Positions 16,777 through 25,565 of a DNA stretch of 45,072 bases are shown here, in pieces. Each line of letters begins with the position of its first letter. The stretch's first letter is position 1. Source of the stretch: Bacteroidales bacterium. Its GTDB lineage: Bacteria > Bacteroidota > Bacteroidia > Bacteroidales > UBA932. The notes below the pieces were generated by a model. The model saw only the letters and a program-made list of their open reading frames with translations. It was not told the origin of the DNA and searched no databases. Position numbers and translations under genes: made by a program. The stretch covers positions 1 through 45,072 of the forward strand of contig JAAYYL010000017.1 of NCBI GenBank assembly GCA_012515395.1, written 5' to 3'.

Positions 16777-17657
16777 TACATATTCCGGACTTTTTCCGCT
16801 ACCTGTTCCATAAGCCAGTACGGAGTGGACGTGGCTCCGCATATCCCTACCGAGTCGCCCGGTTTAAACCATTGGGGATCAATGTCATTGGGATTCTCTA
16901 TGGAATAACTTCGCGGGTTGGCTTCTTTGCATGTTCTATAAAGAACTTTTCCGTTGGAGCTCTCTCTGCCTGCCACAAAAAGTATCAGCGATTTTCCTGC
17001 GGCAAAGCGTGTGAGCGCTTCCTGCCTGCCGTCAACCTGAGCGCATATGGTATTGAATATTTTTAACAATCCCGGATCAATCCCTTTTTCCACCATTAAA
17101 ATGCGCAATTTGTCGGCTGTTTTTTTGTATTCCCCGGGATTTTTGGTGGTTTGGGAGAACAGGGAAACGGGCCCGCCAGAAAAACGGACCTGATCAATAT
17201 CTTTCAATGTTTCAATTACAATGGCATCACCGGAGACTTGTCCCAGCAGGCCGACCACTTCCGCATGTCCTTTTTTTCCGAAGATCAGGATCTGTCCGTC
17301 CATGGGTTTGATCCTGTCGTATTCTTTCAGGATCTTTTTTTGCAATTGCAGTACTACAGGGCAAGTGCACTCCAGAAGGGCAATGTTGTTGGAACGGGCC
17401 ATGGAATAAGTCAGAGGCGGTTCTCCGTGTGCACGGATCAAAACGGTTGACCCTGTTGAAAGGTCGCTCATATCCTCCCTTGTGATTACACGTAATCCTT
17501 TGGATTCCAAACGGTGCAGCTCCTCGTTATTGTGTACGATGGCTCCCAGAGAATAAACCGTTTTCCTTTCGTCAAGCGCTTCTTCTGCACATTGAATGGC
17601 CCGTATGACTCCGGAACAAAAACCTGACTGTTTATCTATTTCAACCTGATACCCCAT
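16776..17657 (-). CDS. ispH: 4-hydroxy-3-methylbut-2-enyl diphosphate reductase
   Basis: Last step of the MEP pathway: a 4Fe-4S enzyme that makes IPP and DMAPP from HMBPP. The three cluster cysteines are C14 (SGFCSGV), C99 (CTCPVV) and C205 (NTICAQ). The substrate-binding histidines are H42 (IVHNNE) and H131 (KKGHAEVVG). The C-terminal GATSTPYWLMEQV is characteristic of the family. The length of 293 residues is typical. It overlaps cmk upstream by 22 bp and the priA-like gene downstream by one base. A cmk-ispH neighbourhood is seen in several bacteria, though there is no metabolic link. Confidence 0.96.
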   Translation of the reverse strand: MGYQVEIDKQSGFCSGVIRAIQCAEEALDERKTVYSLGAIVHNNEELHRLESKGLRVITREDMSDLSTGSTVLIRAHGEPPLTYSMARSNNIALLECTCPVVLQLQKKILKEYDRIKPMDGQILIFGKKGHAEVVGLLGQVSGDAIVIETLKDIDQVRFSGGPVSLFSQTTKNPGEYKKTADKLRILMVEKGIDPGLLKIFNTICAQVDGRQEALTRFAAGKSLILFVAGRESSNGKVLYRTCKEANPRSYSIENPNDIDPQWFKPGDSVGICGATSTPYWLMEQVAEKVRNM

Positions 17658-18337
17658 TTTTCCTCCATGATTTTTTTAAACCAATCCAGTTGTTCTTCTA
17701 CGCTCATACTTCCGTTGTCCAGCAACAGGGCATCAGGCGCTTTCACCAGGGGATGTGTTTCCCGGTGGGAATCCACGTAATCCCGCTGACGCACGTTGGC
17801 CAGCACCTGGGCGAAGGTTGCCTCCATTCCTTTTGCCTTCAGTTCCCGGAGCCTTCGGTCGGCACGGATCTCTGCCGGAGCGGTCATAAAGATTTTCAAC
17901 TCGGCCCGGGGAAACACGGCAGTCCCGATATCCCTGCCGTCCATAACGATTCCTTTTTTCTCTCCCCGTTTTCTAAGCTGAAAATCCACAAAATCCCGGA
18001 CAAGCGGGATTTCAGATACCGGACTTACATGAGCTGAAACTTCCATGCTTCGTATTCGCTCTTCCACATCTTTCCCGTTTACATACGTTCGGTTCTGACC
18101 TGTTTGCGGATCTTTGACAAAAGTAAGCCTGATATCTTTCAGATGGTCAACGATGGCTTGGGCATTTGGTTTCCCTTCCGGACTTATCCATCCGTGATCC
18201 AGGGCGTACAAGGTAACTGCCCGGTATAGCGCTCCGGAATCCAGGTATGTATAATCCATTACCTTGGCAATGGCTTTGGCGAATGTACTTTTTCCCGTAG
18301 AAGAGTGGCCGTCTATGGCTATGATGATCTTCTTCAT
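17636..18337 (-). CDS. cmk: Cytidylate kinase
   Basis: Phosphorylates CMP and dCMP with ATP. I place the start at 18337 (MKKIIIAIDGHSSTGKST) rather than 48 bp upstream, because the P-loop GHSSTGKS (10-17) then sits at the usual place. The block YLDSGALYRAVTLYA, the MDGRDIGTAVFP segment and the DxxDSxR-like RDYVDSHRETHP are diagnostic. The length is 233 residues. It leads the operon cmk-ispH-priA-like and is divergent from the NtrC-like regulator. A TACATTTG box (minus strand, 18347-18354) lies 9 nt upstream. Confidence 0.95.
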   Translation of the reverse strand: MKKIIIAIDGHSSTGKSTFAKAIAKVMDYTYLDSGALYRAVTLYALDHGWISPEGKPNAQAIVDHLKDIRLTFVKDPQTGQNRTYVNGKDVEERIRSMEVSAHVSPVSEIPLVRDFVDFQLRKRGEKKGIVMDGRDIGTAVFPRAELKIFMTAPAEIRADRRLRELKAKGMEATFAQVLANVRQRDYVDSHRETHPLVKAPDALLLDNGSMSVEEQLDWFKKIMEEKWGIRLK

Positions 18338-18346
18338 AATGTGACC

Positions 18347-18354
18347 CAAATGTA
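18347..18354 (-). promoter_or_regulatory. Candidate promoter for cmk operon (TACATTTG)
   Basis: On the minus strand TACATTTG matches TAnnTTTG. A TTTC, one mismatch from the TTTG -33 element, stands 20 nt upstream, the correct spacing. The box ends 9 nt before the cmk ATG, so the leader would be only a few bases. Confidence 0.5.
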
Positions 18355-18385
18355 AATGAAAATCTCCTATTTGTGAAATTCCCAC

Positions 18386-18393
18386 TATCTTTG
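18386..18393 (+). promoter_or_regulatory. Candidate -7 box for NtrC-like regulator (TATCTTTG)
   Basis: TATCTTTG matches TAnnTTTG and ends 20 nt before the ATG at 18414. An AAAGAGGA purine run lies in the short leader and could act as a ribosome binding site. No -33 TTTG is present at 19-21 nt. Confidence 0.4.
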
Positions 18394-18413
18394 TACCCCA
18401 TAAAAGAGGATGT

Positions 18414-19583
18414 ATGAGAATTTTGATTGTCGATGATGAGAAAAGTATAAGGAATACCCTGAAAGAGATACTGGAGTATGAAAATCATGAAGTAGTACTT
18501 GCAGAAAACGGAGAACAGGCACTTTCGGTACTGGAACAGGGAAAGGTCCAAATAGATACGGTTTTTTGCGATATTAAAATGCCGGGCATAGACGGCATTG
18601 AAGTGCTGGAAAAAATACAGGAAATGGATTTGGATGCGCCGGTTATCATGATCTCCGGTCACGGCAATATTGATACGGCGGTGGAGTGCATCAAGAAAGG
18701 GGCTTACGATTTCATTGAAAAACCTCTGGATTTGAACCGTATCCTGATCACTCTCAGAAATGCCAACGATAAAACCTCTTTGGTTCAGGAAAACAAAAAA
18801 CTGAAAAAGAAAGATTCCAAAGTCCCTCCGCTCATTGGGCAATCTCCCGCCATAAAACGTATATGGGATATCATAGACAAGGTAGCAGCGACCGATGCAA
18901 GGGTGCTTATTACCGGATCCAACGGAACCGGAAAAGAACTGGTGGCACGCTGGCTGCATGAAAAAAGTACACGTTCAAAAATGCCCTTTATTGAAGTCAA
19001 TTGTGCTGCCATACCGGGAGAACTCATTGAAAGTGAGTTGTTCGGACACGAGAAGGGGTCTTTTACTTCTGCCATAAGGCAACACAAAGGAAAATTTGAA
19101 CAGGCGGACGGAGGAACCCTGTTCCTGGACGAAATCGGTGACATGTCGTTGGCTGCCCAGGCAAAAGTGTTGCGCGTATTGCAGGAAAACAAAATTACGA
19201 GGGTAGGTTCGGACAAAGATATCAACGTGAGTGTAAGGGTGATAGCAGCTACCAATAAGGATCTTGTGGAAGAAATAAACAAAGGCACTTTCCGGGAAGA
19301 CCTGTATCACCGGCTGAGTGTAATCATCATGCACGTACCTCCTTTGGCTGAACGTAAAGAAGACATTCCGCTTTTAGCTGAATATTTCATGGAACAAATT
19401 TGTTCCGAATACGGGATGTCAAAGAGGACCATATCTGCCCGTGCCCTTGAAGAACTCGGGAAACTTAACTGGACAGGAAATGTAAGGGAACTTAGAAATG
19501 TTATTGAAAGGCTTATCATTCTCTCTGCAGATAGGATAGAAGAGGAAGATGTGAAAGCTTATGCCGACCCTTTGTTCAAATAA
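18414..19583 (+). CDS. NtrC-family response regulator without DNA-binding domain
   Basis: Sigma-54 activator-type response regulator. The receiver domain spans 1-120 with acid pocket D7/D8, phospho-acceptor D53 (CDIKMPG) and K103. The AAA+ domain spans about 138-370: Walker A GSNGTGKE (168-175), Walker B GGTLFLDE (233-240), sensor-II region GNVREL (355-360). The sigma-54 contact loop, normally GAFTGA, reads GSFTSA (215-220). The protein ends at residue 389 right after the AAA+ C-terminal helices, so there is no Fis-type HTH. It may therefore activate from solution, as reported for FlgR of Helicobacter. It faces the histidine kinase gene tail to tail with an 8-bp overlap, and the two are the likely pair. 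Confidence 0.92.
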   Translation: MRILIVDDEKSIRNTLKEILEYENHEVVLAENGEQALSVLEQGKVQIDTVFCDIKMPGIDGIEVLEKIQEMDLDAPVIMISGHGNIDTAVECIKKGAYDFIEKPLDLNRILITLRNANDKTSLVQENKKLKKKDSKVPPLIGQSPAIKRIWDIIDKVAATDARVLITGSNGTGKELVARWLHEKSTRSKMPFIEVNCAAIPGELIESELFGHEKGSFTSAIRQHKGKFEQADGGTLFLDEIGDMSLAAQAKVLRVLQENKITRVGSDKDINVSVRVIAATNKDLVEEINKGTFREDLYHRLSVIIMHVPPLAERKEDIPLLAEYFMEQICSEYGMSKRTISARALEELGKLNWTGNVRELRNVIERLIILSADRIEEEDVKAYADPLFK

Positions 19584-22500
19584 CGGGCTGTTTTGGAATC
19601 CTTACATTGAAACAGGCTCCTCCCCATTCGGAAGAAGTATAAAATATCTCACCCCTGTATTGTTCTACTATTCCACGGCAAATGGCCAGCCCCAATCCGG
19701 TACCTTTGCTTTTTGTGGTAAAGTTGGGTTTGAACAGTTTGTGATAGTTTTCCGGAGAAACTCCCGGGCCGTTGTCGGCAACGCTAATCAGATACGTTTC
19801 CCCTTCGTCTTTCAATTGGATGCTGATTACTCCGATGGTTTGTTCCTGAACGGATTGAACGGCATTTGACAACAAATTCACCAGGACGCTGACCCATTGT
19901 GTCCTGCGTACTTTTACTAATGCATGGCGGACATCAGATTCAAAATGGATACGTATGTTTTCAAAGGTGGAAAACAATATCATCTGTTCTCTTATCAATG
20001 CGTTAAGATCCACATCTACCGGATCTTCAGTATTGAAGCGTGAAAAATTGGAAAATTCAGATGCTGCATTGGATAATATTTCTATTTGCTCCAGAAGCGA
20101 GGCAACTATTTTATCAAAGTGCTCCAGCCATTTGGGAGAGCCTTCCTGTTTCAGCCGTATCAGGTGCTGGATGCTCAGTCTCATGGGAGTAAGAGGGTTT
20201 TTGATCTCGTGAGCAATTTGCCGGGCCATTTCCCTCCATGCCTGTTCCCTTTCTGATTGTGCCAGACGTTTGGTACTTTCGTTCAAATCGTCTGCCATCT
20301 TATTATAAGCATTTACCAAAACCCCCAGTTCATCGTCGGAATTATAATGTATGTGTTCGGGTTGCCGTGTTACATCCAGGCGGCTGATCTTTTCTTCCAG
20401 TTCTGCAAGCGGCCTTGTAATCTGATTTGAAAATGTAAAACTGACAAAAACCGCTCCCAGTAATAGAAGCAGGTATAAGTTAACAATGGCGGCCACAATG
20501 GAAGAAGTATCCTTGGTAACGTCTGTTTGTCCTGACAGGTAAGGAATGTTGATGTACGCCACCAGATCTCCGTGCGTGTTGTACAAAGGAGCGTACATGG
20601 AATAATAGGTAAGCGAGCCTATCCGTTCTGTTTGAATGTATTGCGGCCTTTCTTCCAAGTGCATCATGCGGAACGCTTCCCAGTTCATCCGTGCCCCTAA
20701 CAGGTGCCTTTCAAAGATTTCCGGCTGGGATGAACGCATAAGTCTTCCGTGAGGATCGTACAGATTGACATGGATTTGTATGTTGGAAGAAAGACGGTTA
20801 ATCGTATTCATCAATTCAACCACATTTTCCATGGGATCAGGGGTTCGGTCTGCAAAGCGGATATATTCTTCCAAAGAAGCCTTGGCCGCATCCATTTGAT
20901 CCTGCATTTGCCGGTTGTTTGTTTCTTCGTATAATTTCAGACCGAATCCGATGCTTCCTACAGCCATTAATACAAGGGCCACAACCAGGAGTCCCACCAG
21001 TAAGAACGTGATCTTGCGCCGGAATGAATTTCGGGGCAGGTTGATCCTAAGATCGTTTTCCTTCAAAAGACCAAGGGCTACGGCAAAAATCAGTCCGTAG
21101 AAAAGGAAAAGGTATGACAGGGACACAAGGTAAGGAACGGGAGTCCTTAAAGGCCGCGATATCGTGAGCACTTTATTCCCCGTTTTGTACATAAAATGAA
21201 AGCTCCGGTCTTCTTTCCGTGAACTGAACCCTTCCCGGGGCGGTTCGGAAAGTTTGCTGGCGTAAACGTATTTACCGCTGTTGGAAACCAGCCTGTCGTC
21301 AATATACTTGGCGTAAGAATGATCGTAGGGTAATTTGAAACGATCCAGCTGCGAGCGGTCGGATAACAGTGACGGGTACCCCAGCGCATCTTTTATATAA
21401 CGCGAATCCAGCTCTATATAAAGATCCTGAGATCCGCTGTAACTGTAATAGGTGAAAACGCCTATATAGCTGATATTCCCCAGTTTATTATCTATGTTGT
21501 AAAACCGGGAATCTTCCGCAAGGGGCGTCCCGTTGCGTAAAAGTTCACTGTGAAAAAACTGGTAACAGGAAACCGGACGGGGTAATCCTGCCACAATAAG
21601 TACGTCTCCCGGTTCGCAAATTGTGATTTGAATCTGGTATTTTTGAAGGAAATCCTGGAAATACGTTTCCCTGATCCGGGACAAGATCAGATCGTAATCC
21701 TGCTCCATTTGTATCATAACCGAAAGTATGGGATCTATGGCAATGCGTTCTTCAACACGCCTGAGTTGCATTTCCAGTTCCAGATCCCTTTCTATGGACA
21801 TTTTCTGTGTCCAGACCTTGTACAGATTCAATTCTTTTTCTTTTCCGTACATGCTGACCGTCAGAAGGCTGTATAAAGCAGCTATGAAAACGAACAGGTA
21901 AGTAAACCGGTTCCCGTTAAAAAAAGATGTTCCCGGAATCCTGTTAACAGATAGCAAGGTGCGAATCAACAGGAACAATGAAAGAAACAGCAAAGCCACT
22001 GCAACATAGGCCACAATGGTATACCAGGTAATCTCATCCAGTTTGAAAAGTTCCAGAACAATGTTCGAATCCATTGTCAGAGCTTTCAGTGTATGGTGTA
22101 TCAGTAACAGGATACCGGTGGAAGAAGACACGATCAGTCCGTCTGTAAGTAAACGGAACGGTCTTTTCAGGTTTTGTCTTATGTTTCCCAGATCTGAACG
22201 GGCCAGGTAGACGGCCCATGCGCCTATAGACACACAAAGAGTGTTGAGGATCATGGCAGCCAGGGAATTTTCCATGGGGCCTCCTGCAAAAAGGAGTGGC
22301 GAAAAGAAAAGAATATCCAGTTGCAGGTATGACGAATAGACGTAGGTAAGGAAACGCAGCATGCATAGGCCGGCTATAAGAGTCATGGCAAAAACCACTT
22401 GCCGGTTCCGGAAATAAAACATCAGCATAGCCAGTAAGGCCATTGCTATTGCGATCCAACGGAGGAACACCCCTTCTGAATATGTTTGCATGGATGTGTC

Positions 22501-23142
22501 GCTCAGGATGGTGAACAACACTCCGTCATCTTTGCCGAAAACGATGAATCCCTCGTCAAGATTTAACGGTACTATGGAGCAATGGCCGGGCAATCTCAGA
22601 TCCCTGTTGACCCTGGATTCCACAAAATTGTTGCTGAAAGGGAAATCGGTCCTGATCAGGATACCGGTGATTATAGTAACCTCCTCCCCGGAGTATGCCC
22701 TGACAACATACCAGGCACTGCCAAGATTCAGATACTGTTCTGTCTGATCCACTCCTGACAACGGTTGATGCATGCTTGTGTTCCTGGAAAAAAAGGAAAA
22801 ATTGGGGAACATGGCCCCCGGGCTGTAACTGTCGTTAATGATGGGGAAGGTGTTGATCCAGGAAATCAGGCTGTCCTTATAATACTTATAGATGACCATG
22901 TCCTGATCCACATCTTTGCCTGAGAGATCCGCAACGGCTTCCTTTTCCAGTTCACGCAAAGCAACTGCCTCAATGGTATTTTGTTTGCGGTGTATGACTT
23001 TTTCCACATTTACCAATCGCATCATGCGACGGTTGTGTGATGTCAGTTCAAAAAAAGACAATACCAGGCATAACACCGAAATGATCAGTGGTATAAGGAA
23101 TTTTCTCTTCCGTATCTTTTCCGGCAGTGTCGGTATCTTCAT
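19576..23142 (-). CDS. Large NtrY-like sensor histidine kinase
   Basis: Membrane sensor kinase of 1188 residues. A first TM (about 14-32) and an extracytoplasmic domain (about 33-224) are followed by a cluster of about six TMs (225-432), a second extracytoplasmic region (about 435-680), two more TMs, a periplasmic sensor segment, a last TM and HAMP (about 898-955). The kinase core follows: H-box AHEIKNPLTP with phospho-acceptor H978, N-box NLLSNAVQ (N1093), G1 DNGPGV (D1123) and G2 GTGLGLA (from 1147). The H-box HEIKNPLTP resembles NtrY. It overlaps rlmH by 4 bp, and the convergent regulator at its 3' end by 8 bp. The signal sensed is unknown. Confidence 0.93.
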   Translation of the reverse strand: MKIPTLPEKIRKRKFLIPLIISVLCLVLSFFELTSHNRRMMRLVNVEKVIHRKQNTIEAVALRELEKEAVADLSGKDVDQDMVIYKYYKDSLISWINTFPIINDSYSPGAMFPNFSFFSRNTSMHQPLSGVDQTEQYLNLGSAWYVVRAYSGEEVTIITGILIRTDFPFSNNFVESRVNRDLRLPGHCSIVPLNLDEGFIVFGKDDGVLFTILSDTSMQTYSEGVFLRWIAIAMALLAMLMFYFRNRQVVFAMTLIAGLCMLRFLTYVYSSYLQLDILFFSPLLFAGGPMENSLAAMILNTLCVSIGAWAVYLARSDLGNIRQNLKRPFRLLTDGLIVSSSTGILLLIHHTLKALTMDSNIVLELFKLDEITWYTIVAYVAVALLFLSLFLLIRTLLSVNRIPGTSFFNGNRFTYLFVFIAALYSLLTVSMYGKEKELNLYKVWTQKMSIERDLELEMQLRRVEERIAIDPILSVMIQMEQDYDLILSRIRETYFQDFLQKYQIQITICEPGDVLIVAGLPRPVSCYQFFHSELLRNGTPLAEDSRFYNIDNKLGNISYIGVFTYYSYSGSQDLYIELDSRYIKDALGYPSLLSDRSQLDRFKLPYDHSYAKYIDDRLVSNSGKYVYASKLSEPPREGFSSRKEDRSFHFMYKTGNKVLTISRPLRTPVPYLVSLSYLFLFYGLIFAVALGLLKENDLRINLPRNSFRRKITFLLVGLLVVALVLMAVGSIGFGLKLYEETNNRQMQDQMDAAKASLEEYIRFADRTPDPMENVVELMNTINRLSSNIQIHVNLYDPHGRLMRSSQPEIFERHLLGARMNWEAFRMMHLEERPQYIQTERIGSLTYYSMYAPLYNTHGDLVAYINIPYLSGQTDVTKDTSSIVAAIVNLYLLLLLGAVFVSFTFSNQITRPLAELEEKISRLDVTRQPEHIHYNSDDELGVLVNAYNKMADDLNESTKRLAQSEREQAWREMARQIAHEIKNPLTPMRLSIQHLIRLKQEGSPKWLEHFDKIVASLLEQIEILSNAASEFSNFSRFNTEDPVDVDLNALIREQMILFSTFENIRIHFESDVRHALVKVRRTQWVSVLVNLLSNAVQSVQEQTIGVISIQLKDEGETYLISVADNGPGVSPENYHKLFKPNFTTKSKGTGLGLAICRGIVEQYRGEIFYTSSEWGGACFNVRIPKQPVI

Positions 23143-23612
23143 TCGTGGTGGTAGGCTTCTCCCTTAATGATCGTAAAACATCTGTAAAATTGTTCCATAC
23201 ACAATAAACGTACCAATTGGTGCGGAAAAGTCAGAGAAGACAAAGACCACGTCTCCTGTGCCCTTTCCCTTACCTGGTTTGAAAATCCGTATGGTCCACC
23301 CACAGCAAAAACAAGCGTGCGGGTTCCTTTTTGCATGTGTTGTTCAATTTGGAACGACATTTGCTTGGATGTACAAGTGCTGCCCTTCTCGTCAAAAAGT
23401 ACCAGATGGTCTCCCGGTTTGATGTTTTTTAACAGCAAAAGGCCTTCTTTCTCTTTGATCTGTTGGCAGGACAATGAAGAAGTGTTCTTTACATCGGGCA
23501 ATTCCAAACGCGTAAAACGAACGTAGTGACCCAATCGTTTTTCATAGTCCAGGATGCCTTCCAGCAGGTACTTTTCCTGCGTTTTGCCAATGCAAAGCAA
23601 CACCATGTTCAT
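23139..23612 (-). CDS. rlmH: 23S rRNA pseudouridine-1915 N3-methyltransferase
   Basis: SPOUT-class methyltransferase that modifies pseudouridine 1915 in helix 69 of 23S rRNA, using SAM. It has the N-terminal CIGKTQEKYL, the knot segment FAVGGPYGFS and the C-terminal IIKGEAYHHE, all characteristic. The length of 157 residues is typical. The start could be Met1 or Met3. A TACTTTTG box ends 4 nt before Met1, which suggests a leaderless mRNA. It is followed by the histidine kinase gene with a 4-bp overlap, and is divergent from the DUF4783 gene. Confidence 0.95.
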   Translation of the reverse strand: MNMVLLCIGKTQEKYLLEGILDYEKRLGHYVRFTRLELPDVKNTSSLSCQQIKEKEGLLLLKNIKPGDHLVLFDEKGSTCTSKQMSFQIEQHMQKGTRTLVFAVGGPYGFSNQVRERAQETWSLSSLTFPHQLVRLLCMEQFYRCFTIIKGEAYHHE

Positions 23613-23616
23613 TAGA

Positions 23617-23624
23617 CAAAAGTA
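23617..23624 (-). promoter_or_regulatory. Candidate -7 box for rlmH (TACTTTTG)
   Basis: On the minus strand TACTTTTG matches TAnnTTTG exactly and is separated from the rlmH ATG at 23612 by four bases. Transcription would then start at or beside the ATG. No clear -33 element. Confidence 0.45.
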
Positions 23625-23664
23625 AGAAATTATGTGTAACTTGCCGTTGATTTAAGTTATTGTT

Positions 23665-24075
23665 ATGATTAGGAAGACGATCTTTTCCCTGTTACTGGCA
23701 TCTTTTTGCGTGATCATTCCATATACTGCATATTCCCAGGATGATGAATCAAAAATCCTGTTTACTTCCATTGGAGACGATCTGAAAAGCGGTGATGCAG
23801 CCGTGTTTTCTAAATGGTTTGCCGAAGATATGGAAGTAGATGTGTTGGGCAATGCGGGTGTGTGCAGCCGCAGCCAGGCAAGACAGCTGATGAAAAATTT
23901 CTACGAAAGATATACTCCCAAATCATTTTCAATTGTTCATACGAGCGGATCCCTTCCCATGCGCTATTGCATAGGAAACATGATAGCAGGCGGAGAACGT
24001 TTCCGGGTCACCCTGTTTGTCAAATCCCAAAGAGAAACCCATCACCTGCAGCAAATCCGGATAGAAAAAGACTGA
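23665..24075 (+). CDS. DUF4783 exported protein
   Basis: Small exported protein of unknown function, 136 residues, with a signal peptide of about 24 residues ending YTAYSQ. The mature part resembles a cystatin/NTF2-like fold by pattern: an alpha-helical start (DDLKSGDAAVFSKWFAEDM), then strands ending in LQQIRIEKD. The family is widespread in Bacteroidetes as a single-copy gene. It stands alone: divergent from rlmH, and its stop lies 1 bp from the convergent der gene. No catalytic residues are evident. Confidence 0.82.
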   Translation: MIRKTIFSLLLASFCVIIPYTAYSQDDESKILFTSIGDDLKSGDAAVFSKWFAEDMEVDVLGNAGVCSRSQARQLMKNFYERYTPKSFSIVHTSGSLPMRYCIGNMIAGGERFRVTLFVKSQRETHHLQQIRIEKD

Positions 24076-24076
24076 T

Positions 24077-25381
24077 CTATTTTTGTCTCATGAAGATCTG
24101 TACGGGGGTTCCGGAAAAATCAAAATGCGACCTGAGTTTGTTTTCCAGAAAACGTTTGTAATTTTCACGAACGTATTGGGGCAAATTGCAGAAAAACGCG
24201 AACGAAGGGCATGGTGTCGGCAACTGCGTTATGTATTTGATCTTGACAAATTTTCCTTTGTATGCAGGCGGCGGATAATTTTCAATTTCCGGCAGCATCA
24301 CTTCATTGAGCCGCGAGGTGGGAATGCGTCGCGATCTGTTTTCAAATACTTTAGTGGCAGCATCCAACACATTCATGATGCGTTGTTTTTTTACCACAGA
24401 AGTAAAAATGACCGGAACATCATTGAAGGGAGCCAGACGTTCCCGGATGTTTTTTTCGTACTCTTTGAGCGTATTGGTTTCTTTTTCAATGATATCCCAT
24501 TTATTCACTGCGATCACACAACCTTTTTTATTCCGTATTATGAGCTGAAATATATTCATATCCTGGGATTCTACCCCCAAGCTGGCATCCAGCATCAGAA
24601 TGCAGACATCTGAATACTCGATGGCCCTTATGGCTCTCATGGAAGAGTAAAATTCCAGATCTTCCTTTGTTTTTGTTTTTTTTCTCAAACCGGCCGTGTC
24701 TACCAACATAAAATCATGACCGAATTTATTGTATCGGGTTGTTATGGCATCCCGTGTGGTTCCCGCAAGCGGGGTGACAATGTTTCGTTCTTCTCCCAGA
24801 AAAGCGTTTGTCAGGGACGATTTCCCCACATTAGGCCTTCCCACTATGGCGATATGCGGTATTTCGTGTTCTTCCTCCGGAGACATATTCTGAGGCAGCA
24901 TTTCCAGTACTTTATCCAAAAGATCTCCCGTTCCGCTGCCGCTCACGGCAGCTATCGATACAGGATCTCCCAGACCCAGTGCATGAAATTCAAAAGTGTC
25001 GTAGATTTTGCCTCCGTGATCAACCTTGTTCACGGCAACGATTACGGGTTTGTCCGATTTTCTGAGAATCCGGGCAATGCTCTGATCGTAATCGGTTATC
25101 CCTGTCTGGACGTCAACCACAAAAATCACGGCATCTGATTCCTCTATGGCAAGCATTACCTGTTTGCGGATCTGTTCTTCAAAGATATCATCTGTATTTT
25201 CGGCATAACCACCCGTGTCAATAACGGAAAACTCCTTGCCGTTCCAGTCTGTTTTTCCGTAATGGCGGTCACGGGTCACACCGGCGGTCTGATCCACTAT
25301 CGCCTGGCGTTTTCCTACCAGCCTGTTGAATAAAGTGGATTTTCCCACATTAGGTCTGCCTACAATCGCTACAATGCTCAT
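24077..25381 (-). CDS. der: GTPase Der/EngA
   Basis: Essential double-GTPase for 50S subunit assembly. The first G domain has GRPNVGKST near residue 8, then [15 protein letters not shown] and NKVD. The second has GRPNVGKSS near residue 182, [15 protein letters not shown] and NKWD. A KH-like domain fills the last 85 residues. The length of 434 is typical. It is the last gene of the leftward operon prs-nadE-small membrane protein-der. Its start overlaps the preceding small gene by 32 bp. Confidence 0.97.
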   Translation of the reverse strand: MSIVAIVGRPNVGKSTLFNRLVGKRQAIVDQTAGVTRDRHYGKTDWNGKEFSVIDTGGYAENTDDIFEEQIRKQVMLAIEESDAVIFVVDVQTGITDYDQSIARILRKSDKPVIVAVNKVDHGGKIYDTFEFHALGLGDPVSIAAVSGSGTGDLLDKVLEMLPQNMSPEEEHEIPHIAIVGRPNVGKSSLTNAFLGEERNIVTPLAGTTRDAITTRYNKFGHDFMLVDTAGLRKKTKTKEDLEFYSSMRAIRAIEYSDVCILMLDASLGVESQDMNIFQLIIRNKKGCVIAVNKWDIIEKETNTLKEYEKNIRERLAPFNDVPVIFTSVVKKQRIMNVLDAATKVFENRSRRIPTSRLNEVMLPEIENYPPPAYKGKFVKIKYITQLPTPCPSFAFFCNLPQYVRENYKRFLENKLRSHFDFSGTPVQIFMRQK

Positions 25382-25565
25382 TTTTTTCTTTTTTCAGTAA
25401 ATTTCGTTCTTCCTGGTTGGGACATCGGATACCCCGGTCCTTCATGTTTTTATTCCGGCCTATGGAAGAATCCGGAAATTTTCCGTTTTTTCTAATAATT
25501 AAGGCAATACTCATACCGGTGATCCCAAGGGCCAGTACAGCAAGTGTTAGCAGGAAAACGGTCAT
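25350..25565 (-). CDS. Small single-pass membrane protein
   Basis: 71 residues: a TM segment at the N-terminus (about 2-24), then a short basic cytoplasmic tail with [20 protein letters not shown]. This arrangement, with a Gly/Asn-rich stretch followed by a cysteine, resembles a small 'membrane or secreted protein' family seen in Bacteroidetes. Function is unknown. The start overlaps the nadE stop (ATGA at 25562-25565), which supports it as a real coupled gene. The last 32 bp overlap the der start, so the final residues are shared coding space. Confidence 0.65.
   Translation of the reverse strand: MTVFLLTLAVLALGITGMSIALIIRKNGKFPDSSIGRNKNMKDRGIRCPNQEERNLLKKEKNEHCSDCRQT

Noticed and set aside
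18944-18959. TGGCAC-N5-CTGCA resembling a sigma-54 promoter
   Set aside because: It lies in the coding sequence for the AAA+ domain, has a mismatch in the -12 element and no gene start follows.
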